Below are positions 8,789 through 18,151 of a DNA stretch of 64,000 bases, in pieces. Numbering within the stretch: the first letter of the stretch is position 1; each line of letters opens with the position of its first letter. Below the pieces are notes generated by a model. The model did no database searches. It was not told the origin of the DNA and was given only the letters and a program-made list of their open reading frames with translations. Source of the DNA: Paraburkholderia aromaticivorans (lineage in GTDB: Bacteria > Pseudomonadota > Gammaproteobacteria > Burkholderiales > Burkholderiaceae); contig NZ_CP022989.1 of assembly GCF_002278075.1 (NCBI RefSeq), positions 1-64,000 on the forward strand, written 5' to 3'. The position numbers were made by a program, and so were the translations under genes.

Positions 8789-10723
8789 ATGCCAAACGGA
8801 CCGCGCACGCCAAGGCTGGCAGCTCACCATACCTGGTCAGGAAATGTGGCAACCATTTTCTGCATCAAAACGGTGCACGGAAAGTCTATCTACCCAACGG
8901 TGTCCTTGGACTTGGACGCTCTTGGCGTGGCGAGGGGCGGCCTGCTCGAAGAAGCTATTCGCTCTGCCCCCTGCCCCCTCAACAGTTCCTACGCGGGCCC
9001 ACTTCAACAGGTTCTTAACGATGTCGCTGGTAGCTCTCAAGCAGTTTCGATTCTCAGCACACCCGTCAACAAGATTTCCCGGCCACAATTGCATGGCTTG
9101 CTTTTCGAGGCGTTTGAAAATGCAATTGAAAAATGGAACGGCGGATACAAATACAGCCGCTTCATGCGCGCGCGCCATATATTCACGTTAGTTAATGTAA
9201 AGCTGGCGACGGGAGAAAGCATCTCCGAGTCGGGCTTCAAGTCACGCTTCCCAAGGGATAATACTCCGACCAAACAACTCTTGAGCGAAGGTTACGATTC
9301 TAGCTTTGACCAGAAAGAACTAGCCGCACCAATTTCTGCGACCGATTTTGAAAATCTACCTGAGTTAAACCGGAAAGCATTGACACATCTGGAGTCACGG
9401 CTGAATCGCGTAACTTCAGCGTGCCATAAAGCATTGGATGATTTTTGTGATGTCCGCCAACGCATTTATGATTCGCAAGCCGCGCCTCCCCCCTCAGAGA
9501 TTACTGAATTGAGGCTCACCCACTTTCGAAAAGGGCGCGGTCCAACGCGCAAGGTTTACGACAATCTTTCCGAGTCGTCTCGATTTTGGGTCGCAGCCAA
9601 TCTTGTATTGCGCGATGAATTACATAAATCCTATTTCGACAAATCGCTCTCACTCGCTGGATTATCGGGACTGATGCCCGTGTGCCACACCTTGTCTAAC
9701 AAGGTTCTATTTACAGCGCTTTTGAGCACCCATTATCTTCCTCGCTCAACCCTGATTGCTTGTTTGCTTTTGACAATGGCTCCTACGCCGTGGAATGCCT
9801 CAGTTGTCTTGTCGATGACATCCGACAATATAAAAATCAATAGCGATGGCACTTACACAATATCAGGAATGAAGACGCGTACTGCCCAACTGCAAGAAAG
9901 GACGCTCACCAGTCTAGAGGATGAAGAGTGGCAAGACATAGAAGCGGTAACCGATGCATGTGACATTAACGATGAATATGCGTGCAAGGCTCTGGGGTTG
10001 CTCTTGTGGCACGACCGAAACCTCAAGGATGCGAACGTCACGCGTTCGTCTGACTCCCTCTTTGTGACGCTGAATCTCGGGAAAGCATCAGCATATACGT
10101 TTGATATCATTGATTTGAGCACATCTCTTTCGCAATTCTGTCAACAATATGACATTCCCACGTTTATTCCGAGCAGTATACGGGACCAAGTTGCCAGCAT
10201 TGAATATCTACGCTCGAACCGCGACGTCCACTACGTTTCTGCACTGCTTGGGCACGCCGATTTGCACACCACGCAGCGATATCTCAACTCTACAATTATA
10301 AAACTTTTAAATGCCGCAAATATGAAGCGGTTTATGGACCACCTTTCCGCATCTATTATTTTCGCTTGCGGAGGGATGGAGCGCGTAGTCGAATTGAACT
10401 TCGACCCGGCAAAGGTACGGGAGCAAATGCTATTTCCATCGAGCCCGACTTCTCCGGAGACAGGCGAATCGTTGGCCGACAAATGGCTCGACTCTGTTGG
10501 CGACATGGCAATCTGCATCACCGAAGTCGAAATTCAACATTGCGTACTACAGCATCGATTTTATAGTCGCTCCCTAAGAACACTAATTCAATTCAACCTT
10601 GACCGCTTCTGTCACTTCCACCTTCCAAGAGTTATATTTTGTCAGGCGCTTTACAAACTTATTTCCGCCAGTCCGTATTGCGACGTTTTACGAGATTATG
10701 AGGAGACGCTAAATGCCGCTTAA
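8789..10723 (+). CDS. Tyrosine-recombinase-like protein, degenerate catalytic site
   Basis: A 644-residue protein, first gene of the element. The C-terminal half has the tyrosine recombinase fold signature: SSIRDQVASIEYL at box II (Arg kept, usual first His replaced by Ser) and ALLGHADLHTTQRYLNS at box III, with candidate nucleophile Tyr498. At box I the expected G-x-R-x-S-E reads TPWNASVVLSM, so the catalytic Arg appears to be Asn. It may be structural or regulatory rather than catalytic. The gene is clearly lower in GC than its neighbours, a sign of foreign origin. Its end overlaps the next start by 11 bases. Confidence 0.8.
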   Translation: MPNGPRTPRLAAHHTWSGNVATIFCIKTVHGKSIYPTVSLDLDALGVARGGLLEEAIRSAPCPLNSSYAGPLQQVLNDVAGSSQAVSILSTPVNKISRPQLHGLLFEAFENAIEKWNGGYKYSRFMRARHIFTLVNVKLATGESISESGFKSRFPRDNTPTKQLLSEGYDSSFDQKELAAPISATDFENLPELNRKALTHLESRLNRVTSACHKALDDFCDVRQRIYDSQAAPPPSEITELRLTHFRKGRGPTRKVYDNLSESSRFWVAANLVLRDELHKSYFDKSLSLAGLSGLMPVCHTLSNKVLFTALLSTHYLPRSTLIACLLLTMAPTPWNASVVLSMTSDNIKINSDGTYTISGMKTRTAQLQERTLTSLEDEEWQDIEAVTDACDINDEYACKALGLLLWHDRNLKDANVTRSSDSLFVTLNLGKASAYTFDIIDLSTSLSQFCQQYDIPTFIPSSIRDQVASIEYLRSNRDVHYVSALLGHADLHTTQRYLNSTIIKLLNAANMKRFMDHLSASIIFACGGMERVVELNFDPAKVREQMLFPSSPTSPETGESLADKWLDSVGDMAICITEVEIQHCVLQHRFYSRSLRTLIQFNLDRFCHFHLPRVIFCQALYKLISASPYCDVLRDYEETLNAA

Positions 10724-13103
10724 GCGTGCGACACCTGATTTCACTATTAGGTCAACCGACTCAGTGCCTGAGCAAACCGGCAGGTTGAATCCTACTGATG
10801 GCCGCCCCTCGGCAGCGCAGCGGCCAGAGAAAGAGTGGCCTCAACCTCATGGCCGCTACCTAAGCGAATGGCGGGACGACATCGTTCGGGTCAATGTCTC
10901 CCATCAGAGGGCGGCACCGGAGGCAGTATCTTATGACCTGACGAATATTGTGGTCGCGGTGAACGGTGGATTAAGCCCTTTCACAACACATCGTCGGCTT
11001 GGGGATTTCCCTGAGTTCGTCGACACCTTGAAAATCCTGATAAACCTGACCTGCAAGAGGCATCATCGCGGCAACGTCGAGCCCGCGATTACTGCCGCCA
11101 TCGCCACGGCGGTCCGCCTCTTCATCTGGATGCACCGGAAAGGAGCACCTGCTCTACGGGCGCTCACAAGCGAGGACGTAAATGCGCTGGTCGTCGACGT
11201 CGCGGAGAAGGGTTGGTGGTCAATACTCGAATACGACGAAGCCTTGAAGGTCCTGTTGGAGCGCGCCAGTGAGGACCTTGAGTTGCGAGAAAGCCTTCGC
11301 TCAGCGAGCTCCGCCAAGCACCACCGAGAAGGAAACTTCAAGCGCGACATTTTTGCGACGGAGCTCGGCTTGCCATATGCGCCGCATCTCACGCCCACTT
11401 GGTTCGCACGGGACTTTGGTCGTCTTGTCGGAATACCGGAGGACCAAATCAAACCACGCGCGGGCGGACTTCTGAAAAACAAGAAGACGACCATGCATAC
11501 GCTGAATTTACTGGCTGAGATGCCGGCAGGCTTCGACGGGTTATCGCGCTACCCGTTCGCAAATGTATCCCGAAGTCAGCGGTCGCTTAACATCACTTCA
11601 GCCTCAAATCGCGACGGCAGGACGGAGAACCTCGACTTGGACGTCGCCGTAACGATTTTCAGAAACTCCATAAAGTGGGTCTACGATTATTTTCCCGGAA
11701 TCATTGAGTTGGTCGCAGCCGCTAGAGACGAGCTCGAGAAAAATGTCAGCAAGGAGCCTTGGACGACGCTGCGACGCCTCCGTCTGCGCCTACGGAAGGA
11801 GTACCCTGGGATCAAAGCGAAGTTCCATCTTCCGTTCCCGACGATTGATGCTTCTGAGGGCGAGTTTTCGTTGGCGCGCATGATTGATTACTTATTCGTT
11901 GCCGCGACATCCTTGATTGCGTCGAATCATGGTCGCCGGCGAAATGAAGTGAACGGATTTGAGAAGCCTTATGGCTTGTACTTTGGATGTGTCGAGCAAG
12001 TGGCTGCCGAGCCTGAGCTCCGGCGCATAGATTTTTACATCGAAAAATCGCTGAAAGACTATGCGACCTTCTGGTGCAACAAGTTGGTCGCCGACGTTGT
12101 CGAACGACTGGAGCAACTCCAGCAATACTTCCGGCCACTGAACACTAATCCTATTGACATCGAGAGGGACCACGAAGCTGGCCGGAATATCAAACTTTTT
12201 TCACGACGGACTTTCAGCCAACACGGGTTCTCCGCCGCAGCCACCGAGTTCGACTGGGAAAGCCACGCCCGTCAATTTTTCGCTCTTTGCGGCATGTCGA
12301 CGCTAGATTTCTCTGGGAGGGCACATCCCTTCCGGAGAATTTTCTGCCTTTTGTTTGTTAATCGTTACGACCATCCGGAGCTAATTGCGCTCAGCGAACA
12401 TCTCGGGCACGTCGACATCGACCAAACACAGGTCTACATCACCGACCCACCGGCTCGTCGGCTGGAGCGGCGCATCGCAATGCTGATTGGAAAAGCCCGA
12501 GACGAGATGAAGGATTTCTATCAGATGTTGCAGGACGTTCGCTCCGAAGCTTTCGAGCAAAAGATTCTGGACCTTTTGTCCGGAAAATTGATAGGCGGTG
12601 GGCTCCCCAGACTTATTTTGAAATTCATCAAGCGGATGTCGGCATCGGCAACCTTTCGCAAGATGAGCCTTGAAGACCAAGCTCGACTCACGCGCGAGAG
12701 GATGGAAGCTCACGCATACAGGTACCAGGAAAGCCGTAACGGTGGTTGTTCAGCAGGCAATGCGCGACACACCCGAAAGGCGGCCAAGTGCGCTGCAGAC
12801 GGGCAAATCCACCATGAGCGTGCAAACCCGGAGACATGCCATGGTTGCATCCACTCCTTGACAACCGAGAACTATATTACCCTGATGGAGCAAGATGCCG
12901 CTGAACTGCGTGCAGCGTCCGAAAACCCGAGGACCCCCCCGAGTCTACGGCTTCGCTGGGCTAAAGATGCAGAGAGGTTGTTCGAAATCGCTAGGCAAGA
13001 ACGCCAGCTTGGTGAAAAGAGCCGTGCGTTAATGCTATCCGTCGTCCAAGGGTTCACGAAGGTCTATCCAATTGCGGAGGTAAGCCATGCGTCATCCCAA
13101 TGA
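10713..13103 (+). CDS. Large site-specific tyrosine recombinase with C-terminal Cys cluster
   Basis: A 796-residue integrase. Catalytic boxes are visible: SNHGRRRNEV (box I, Arg near 408-410), HPFRRIF (box II HxxR) and ALSEHLGHVDIDQTQVYITD with nucleophile Tyr575. After the catalytic domain there is a Cys/His-rich segment (NGGCSAGN, AKCAADG, ETCHGCIHS, about residues 680-715) that could bind zinc. It overlaps the preceding gene, suggesting translational coupling. The third recombinase of the second element in this window also ends in a Cys cluster, so the two are probably functional counterparts. Confidence 0.85.
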   Translation: MPLKRATPDFTIRSTDSVPEQTGRLNPTDGRPSAAQRPEKEWPQPHGRYLSEWRDDIVRVNVSHQRAAPEAVSYDLTNIVVAVNGGLSPFTTHRRLGDFPEFVDTLKILINLTCKRHHRGNVEPAITAAIATAVRLFIWMHRKGAPALRALTSEDVNALVVDVAEKGWWSILEYDEALKVLLERASEDLELRESLRSASSAKHHREGNFKRDIFATELGLPYAPHLTPTWFARDFGRLVGIPEDQIKPRAGGLLKNKKTTMHTLNLLAEMPAGFDGLSRYPFANVSRSQRSLNITSASNRDGRTENLDLDVAVTIFRNSIKWVYDYFPGIIELVAAARDELEKNVSKEPWTTLRRLRLRLRKEYPGIKAKFHLPFPTIDASEGEFSLARMIDYLFVAATSLIASNHGRRRNEVNGFEKPYGLYFGCVEQVAAEPELRRIDFYIEKSLKDYATFWCNKLVADVVERLEQLQQYFRPLNTNPIDIERDHEAGRNIKLFSRRTFSQHGFSAAATEFDWESHARQFFALCGMSTLDFSGRAHPFRRIFCLLFVNRYDHPELIALSEHLGHVDIDQTQVYITDPPARRLERRIAMLIGKARDEMKDFYQMLQDVRSEAFEQKILDLLSGKLIGGGLPRLILKFIKRMSASATFRKMSLEDQARLTRERMEAHAYRYQESRNGGCSAGNARHTRKAAKCAADGQIHHERANPETCHGCIHSLTTENYITLMEQDAAELRAASENPRTPPSLRLRWAKDAERLFEIARQERQLGEKSRALMLSVVQGFTKVYPIAEVSHASSQ

Positions 13104-13343
13104 GTTCGTACGCACTGCGGCACTTAACAACATCCGCGCCAAAATCAATTTACTCAGAAAGTGGGAAGTGGCCGGTCTTCCTCCGCTCCCCAGGAATTCA
13201 GGAAACGTCGCCGTAGACGAATTGAACAATCCGATGCTCGACTACCTCACCGCCAGCGTCGAGGCCTTTTGCGCCTGGACGGGTACGACAACTGTCGTGC
13301 AACTCTAGACGGCCTCCTGAGCTCGAGCTTCTATGCCCGCTAA
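13087..13343 (+). pseudogene. Frameshifted partial duplicate of the small coiled-coil gene
   Basis: The 73-residue frame from 13087 matches the first 60 residues of the 207-residue product encoded next: KINLLRKWEVAGLPPL versus KVELLRKWKAHGVPPL, and VEAFCAWT versus KRAFCAWT. After the second block the match moves to another frame (YDNCRATL versus KDNCSATI), which stops at about 13343. A single-base indel near 13280 therefore breaks the gene, and the C-terminal coiled coil is missing. It starts inside the end of the recombinase gene. A functional short protein from the first frame cannot be excluded. Confidence 0.7.
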
Positions 13344-13571
13344 GCCGTGCCTTACTGTTTTCGCTTTCCAACCGGTACATGTTAAGGCGGGTGGAATTTC
13401 AGACTACTGCTATGTGTCGGAAATTTCCGGCGGACTCCCTTAGGAACAACGCGCGGGGGAAGAACAACGGCCTTGCCCGCGGGCATTGAAAAGTCTTGGA
13501 AACGCGTGGATGCAGGTTCTGCGGCGAGAGTAACTGCCCTTTGAGCCACATCTCCCAAAGGAGTTCGAACT

Positions 13572-14195
13572 GTGACTGAACATATTTCAGAGAGATACGT
13601 TGCCGAGGTCAGGAAGAAAATCGCCGACAAGGTGGAACTGCTAAGAAAGTGGAAGGCACACGGAGTCCCGCCGTTAATTGACGACGCCGGAAAGCAACTC
13701 ACGGATGAGAACAACAAGCCCCTCTACGACTATTTCCCCGACGACAAGCGAGCATTCTGTGCGTGGACGGCAAAAGACAACTGCAGCGCTACGATTGCGA
13801 AGTATCCCGAAATCCTGGAATTCGCCACTCTCAGCCGTTCGACGCTAGGCAAAAAGTATCATGCCAAGAGTCTGGAAGATGTAGAGACTCAAATTGAGGG
13901 TGTAATCAAGAAGGTTGCGGCTCAAGCATCCAAGGACAATCTCAAACCAGAGCTGCAGTCGATGCGCAAGGAGCTTGACTACTGGAAACAGATAGCCATA
14001 GAGGCCAACAACGACCTGGTCCACCAAAGGCGACTGGCCGCTCGAGCGCAAACCGAGTGGCGTAGGTCTGAGCTGGCGCGAGAACATAACAACAACCTCC
14101 TGAATGACCAGATAGCACGACTGACCACCGCCAACGCCGAGCTGACTGCGCAGCTCGCGAAAATTCGGCCACTGAGTTCAAAAGGCAAGAAATGA
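13572..14195 (+). CDS. Small element-encoded protein with C-terminal coiled coil
   Basis: A 207-residue soluble protein of unknown family. The N-terminal half has the LLRKW...G.PPL...FCAWT pattern shared with the damaged copy upstream. The second half (about residues 115-200) is rich in charged heptads (LQSMRKELDYWKQIAIEANN, NNLLNDQIARLTTANAELTA) and is probably a coiled coil. It ends in a basic SSKGKK tail and overlaps the next start by four bases (ATGA, 14192-14195). By position, between recombinases, it is likely an accessory subunit of the recombination complex. Confidence 0.75.
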   Translation: MTEHISERYVAEVRKKIADKVELLRKWKAHGVPPLIDDAGKQLTDENNKPLYDYFPDDKRAFCAWTAKDNCSATIAKYPEILEFATLSRSTLGKKYHAKSLEDVETQIEGVIKKVAAQASKDNLKPELQSMRKELDYWKQIAIEANNDLVHQRRLAARAQTEWRRSELAREHNNNLLNDQIARLTTANAELTAQLAKIRPLSSKGKK

Positions 14196-14590
14196 AATTA
14201 TCGAAATCATTCGACCGCCATGGCCGTGCAGTGGAGAATGCCGGCCGACTGGCTGAGTGGTGTGCCCAAACCGCCTTAGAGCACGTCCCTCTCAACCAGT
14301 TTGGCGAATCGTCCAAAGAGTCGATTTGCAAGATGCTCGGAATCTCACGGTCGACCGCGCGTAGCAATCCGACAATGAAGGCAATTTTTGGCCAGCTGGA
14401 CGCCGAAATTGCGAAAATGCATGCGCGAAACGTAGGGAAGCGAGCGCCAGAGGGCAACTCGAAAAGCGGTCTAACGTCTCAAGAGATAAACGAAGCACTA
14501 GCTGAGTTACAGACGGATAACAGCCTGCTGAGGAGAAAGTTAAACGCATTGATGTATCTCGAAGATACTGGACTGGACGTCCGGCTGTGA
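14192..14590 (+). CDS. Small HTH/coiled-coil protein, TnpC-like
   Basis: A 132-residue protein whose start overlaps the previous stop (ATGA) and whose stop overlaps the next start (GTGA). The middle, SSKESICKMLGISRSTARSN, looks like a helix-turn-helix, and the C-terminal part, INEALAELQTDNSLLRRKLN, like a coiled coil. That layout resembles TnpC of Tn554-type transposons, a small protein that aids and orients recombination. The resemblance is architectural; I cannot show homology by eye. Confidence 0.7.
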   Translation: MKLSKSFDRHGRAVENAGRLAEWCAQTALEHVPLNQFGESSKESICKMLGISRSTARSNPTMKAIFGQLDAEIAKMHARNVGKRAPEGNSKSGLTSQEINEALAELQTDNSLLRRKLNALMYLEDTGLDVRL

Positions 14591-16698
14591 ACACGCCTGG
14601 TCCAACTCGCCTGCACCGGGGCGAAATACTGAAAGTGCTTTCGCGAACAGGAGGTGGCGCGATTTTCGTCCTGACGGTCTCGCCTGTTCGGCAGATTCGC
14701 GTCGTTGTCCCGTACAACCTGCTTCCCCTCGAGCCGCAGGCCGGCGACATCTGGAGGGTCGAGGGACGCTTCAGGTATAGCGCGACACATGGCTCGCAAC
14801 TGCACGCGACCGAGGCATACATCGATATGCCGCGAGGCGCCGAGATAGCCAGCTTCCTTGGCCGTAACCTTTACTTTGCCGAAGTTGACCTTCGCACAAG
14901 CAAGTCAGCATACAAACGGCTGGGCGACGGATTGAGACTTATGCTTGACGCAGCCGACTATGTTGGCATCGCCGGGGCTTTGCGATTGGAACTTCGAGAT
15001 GCCGTCGCATTCTGTGAACGTTGGCTCGATTTTTGGGCGGAGATACGCCTCCGAAAAGTGCTCGTTCAGGCATCTTTTTCCGTCAGTTCGGCGCCGCTCC
15101 TGTTCAAATTCTGGGGACGAACTGCGGCCAATCTCCTCACAGACAATCCATACCGATACCTCGCGTTCTCAACTTGGAGACAGGTCGATTCTGCGGCCCT
15201 TCGGGTATTCAACATAGATGCAGAATCGTCGAAGCGACTAATCGGCGCCGTCGAAGCCACCCTTTATGCAGCATCAAGCTTTGGCGACACTGCGCTTGCT
15301 GACGCATCGTTGCGACGGCTGCTAAGCATCCGACTTGGTTCGACGCCGCTGGTCAGTAGAGCCATTTCACTTGCGATTGAGCATGGAAAACTAATCACGC
15401 TCAAGCGGCCAGTCGGCGAATGTGTCTATCAGACAACAGGGCTCTACAATATTGAATCAGCACTGAGAAACCGGCTGTCGATTGATAGCCAACCCGGTAC
15501 TTCAGAGTCGCAACGCTCAAGCGGAAAACACTTCCCTCAAGGTACCCTGAGCATCAGCCTGATGTTCGCTGAGGGATGGTCGCCCGTCGGGGTCGTCTCG
15601 CACCTTGCTTCCATGGAAGAGCAATCGCTTCACGTCGTACCGGACCAGTCCATCGTGAGCGGTTTGAGGGCTTCGGGTGCACGGACACGAATCACAACTA
15701 TTACCGCACTCTTCACCGACGGTCTTGGACGCTCGGTACCCAAAATCATCTATGTCTACGGCACTGAAGGATTCAATGTCTTGCTGTTCTCGAAATTGTT
15801 ACACCGCCTGCCGGCGTCAACAGACGTACGTCTGGTGGTCCGGTCAAAATACCAGCTTGCCGTCGGCCCTGGACCTGTTCTTCAATGGCTCATGAGTCTC
15901 ACAACGATTCAGTCGAGGACGCTGATGTCGACGAGAAGGCGGCCGCGGACTGGCATCGCGAGCTTGCTGCACGACATTGACGTCGGCCGCGCTACTTTGC
16001 CCTCCAGCAACGGGTACGGCGGAGCGTTCCGACTGGTCCCGACCTCCGGTTGGAGAGAGACCTTGGCCGCAACAGTTTCGGAATTCTATGCGGCTGCGTC
16101 GGCTCAAAGTGTCTTGGTAATACTACCGTTGCCAGAACAGTGCCACCAGTTCAATACGTTAATTCATCAGGAGTCGATACTCTACAAACGCGAAACGGGG
16201 CAGTCTGCGTCGACCGTCAAACTCCGGGGTGCGCAGTTCGCGACGACTGGGGAGCCGATTGTCTGCCACAAGCAGGTATGGGAGCTCGGTTTGATACCGG
16301 GTGCTTTGGGAACGTTGCTCGAGGTACTTGACGACGCCCGATATGAAGTTCGCAATGGCCATCCGGTGCGCATCCTTGCCATCGCCAGGTTCACCATAGT
16401 CGGTGAGGTGACACTGACTGCGGAAAATCTGTCACATATTTCGCTTGCGCATGCGCTACCGGTTCAGCGTTGTCAGTTTGCTTCGTCCGAGCATGTCATT
16501 CTTCCGTTGACATCGTCCCCTGTTGTAGACCGTCTGTGGGTTCATAAAGCTGTATCGTGTGCCAGCGAAGCTGTAGCATTGATTGGCGATGAATCCATTT
16601 TCGCCCGCGCCGTAAGTTGGACTAGAGCACGCCGGCCTCGGCGTTTTGGAGCATTGCAGACGCCCGAAAGCAGCATGGTCCAGGAGCATCACCTATGA
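14587..16698 (+). CDS. RecD2-like helicase homologue lacking all ATPase motifs
   Basis: A 703-residue protein as long as RecD2 helicases and alignable along most of them. The N-terminal OB-like region is RGEILKVLSRTGGG, with W..EG.F.Y...GSQLHA. Where RecD2 has motif III (GDxxQLPPVGPG) this protein reads RSKYQLAVGPGPVLQWL. The C-terminal helicase region is traceable as LAHALPVQRCQF (for VHKSQG) and AVALIGDESIFARAV. No GGPGTGKTT Walker A and no DE-x Walker B can be found. It probably binds DNA or partners without ATP hydrolysis. GTG start overlaps the previous gene, and its end overlaps the next by ATGA, so it belongs to the recombinase operon. Confidence 0.75.
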   Translation: MNTPGPTRLHRGEILKVLSRTGGGAIFVLTVSPVRQIRVVVPYNLLPLEPQAGDIWRVEGRFRYSATHGSQLHATEAYIDMPRGAEIASFLGRNLYFAEVDLRTSKSAYKRLGDGLRLMLDAADYVGIAGALRLELRDAVAFCERWLDFWAEIRLRKVLVQASFSVSSAPLLFKFWGRTAANLLTDNPYRYLAFSTWRQVDSAALRVFNIDAESSKRLIGAVEATLYAASSFGDTALADASLRRLLSIRLGSTPLVSRAISLAIEHGKLITLKRPVGECVYQTTGLYNIESALRNRLSIDSQPGTSESQRSSGKHFPQGTLSISLMFAEGWSPVGVVSHLASMEEQSLHVVPDQSIVSGLRASGARTRITTITALFTDGLGRSVPKIIYVYGTEGFNVLLFSKLLHRLPASTDVRLVVRSKYQLAVGPGPVLQWLMSLTTIQSRTLMSTRRRPRTGIASLLHDIDVGRATLPSSNGYGGAFRLVPTSGWRETLAATVSEFYAAASAQSVLVILPLPEQCHQFNTLIHQESILYKRETGQSASTVKLRGAQFATTGEPIVCHKQVWELGLIPGALGTLLEVLDDARYEVRNGHPVRILAIARFTIVGEVTLTAENLSHISLAHALPVQRCQFASSEHVILPLTSSPVVDRLWVHKAVSCASEAVALIGDESIFARAVSWTRARRPRRFGALQTPESSMVQEHHL

Positions 16699-18137
16699 GT
16701 ACTCGGCGGTTTCGCGTTCCAGCCGTTACCCTGATTTGGGTTGGCAACTCAGAGCTCGAGCGTGTCCCTGTATTCCGAGACCAAAAACTTGCGCTCATTG
16801 AGCCTTTGGTCGACTTCTGTGATTTCAAGCTCGCGAGCTACCGCCGGAATGGAATCAACAGGAAGGGGTATGCGTCATATGTTGAGAGCTTGACTTATTC
16901 AATGCTGAGTTATGCGGAGTATCTTGCCGAGAAGAAGATAGATTGGAAAAACGAACAATCCAGATTCAATCTGGATATCTTGCTAAAGCCAGTCAGAACA
17001 CTTGAGCAATTCGACAAACCCGTTGCGCATTGGCTCGATGCCAACGACACGCTTCTGCAGAACTACGGCGAATGGGCGCTCCAGCGCATTCGAGACAACC
17101 CGCGCAGCCGCCATTCTATGCGCAAAGCCATGGCCACGGCCAACAGGAAACTGGAATGGGTTTATGAATTTTACTGCTGGGCCCAGATGGACGCGAAGTA
17201 CGCATCAAATCTGATGTCGTGGGATGACGACAAATGCAACATCAGGTCCTCACTTCCATCGCTACGAGTTGCTCAGACCGATGCAAACGTAAAGGCGTCA
17301 GCCAAGTACCCTGTGAGATTCGAACACACTGGTGAGCGCTCAAGAACAAAAGAGGGCCAGCACTGGGCAACACCCGATGAAATCCGTCAACTCGCACACC
17401 ACTTTCGCGAAAATTTCGATAGTGTACTGGCTGAGCGAAACGTGCTCCTTCTGCATCTGGGCGAGCATGTAGGATGGCGGTGCGAATCGGCCAACTCCCT
17501 TACGGTGGACCTGTTCTCGGACGAGGCAATCGAGAGTCAGTTCAAAGCCGGAAAAGACCACTTCCTCGTCATCCCCCCAAAGCAAAAAAACTACCATCAA
17601 TTTTCGTTTCCCGTGCCGTGGGAGCTTGCGTATCGCATTCAGGCCTACATCAAGGATTCGAACACCGGACGCGCAGCTATTCTGAACGCTGCCAAGGGCT
17701 CTGAGAAAAACACCGGTGGGCGCATATTCCTTTCCCGCAGAGGCACGTCCTTGACGGACCGCTCTCTTTCACAGCTATTTGGTAAGGCGTTCCGCGCTAT
17801 TGGGGCACCGAAGGGCGCTGGGTATCACGCCTTGAGACGAGGCATGCTGGATGATTTTGCGGACCGCGCGCTCGAAGCACGGCATCTGGCAGGTGCGTCG
17901 GTCGCCAAGGACGATGTGCTTCAAGACATTATGGACGTCTCGGGCCACGTCTCAGGAAACTCGTATCAAGCCTATGTCCGCTCTAGCCGACGGCGGAAGA
18001 AACTGTCAATCGTCGAGAAGCAGCAAGCGGAAATCTGCGCCCGCGAGGCAGAGAAGGAGCAAAGTCTTATGGAAGCCGCAGTCCTCAGAGACGTAATTCG
18101 ACGCCGTGGTCCAGTACCGAAAAAAGTTGCCTCTTGA
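16695..18137 (+). CDS. Tyrosine recombinase with complete catalytic residues
   Basis: A 480-residue site-specific recombinase, last gene of the plus-strand block. Catalytic residues are all visible: box I Arg262 (GEHVGWRCESANSL), the beta-hairpin Lys region (PPKQKNYHQF), box II His378/Arg381 (YHALRRGML), box III His418 (DVSGHVSGNSYQAYV) with nucleophile Tyr427. The N-terminal 240 residues would form the core-binding domain. This is the best candidate for the enzyme that cuts and joins element ends. It is convergent with the element's acyltransferase copy, whose stop is 14 bases away. Confidence 0.9.
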   Translation: MSTRRFRVPAVTLIWVGNSELERVPVFRDQKLALIEPLVDFCDFKLASYRRNGINRKGYASYVESLTYSMLSYAEYLAEKKIDWKNEQSRFNLDILLKPVRTLEQFDKPVAHWLDANDTLLQNYGEWALQRIRDNPRSRHSMRKAMATANRKLEWVYEFYCWAQMDAKYASNLMSWDDDKCNIRSSLPSLRVAQTDANVKASAKYPVRFEHTGERSRTKEGQHWATPDEIRQLAHHFRENFDSVLAERNVLLLHLGEHVGWRCESANSLTVDLFSDEAIESQFKAGKDHFLVIPPKQKNYHQFSFPVPWELAYRIQAYIKDSNTGRAAILNAAKGSEKNTGGRIFLSRRGTSLTDRSLSQLFGKAFRAIGAPKGAGYHALRRGMLDDFADRALEARHLAGASVAKDDVLQDIMDVSGHVSGNSYQAYVRSSRRRKKLSIVEKQQAEICAREAEKEQSLMEAAVLRDVIRRRGPVPKKVAS

Positions 18138-18151
18138 AAATCTCGCGCCCT

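Noticed and set aside
8731..18137. Naming element 1 as a gamma-mobile-trio island
   Set aside because: The general idea fits, but I cannot match individual proteins to GmtX/Y/Z by eye; left as a possible relation only.
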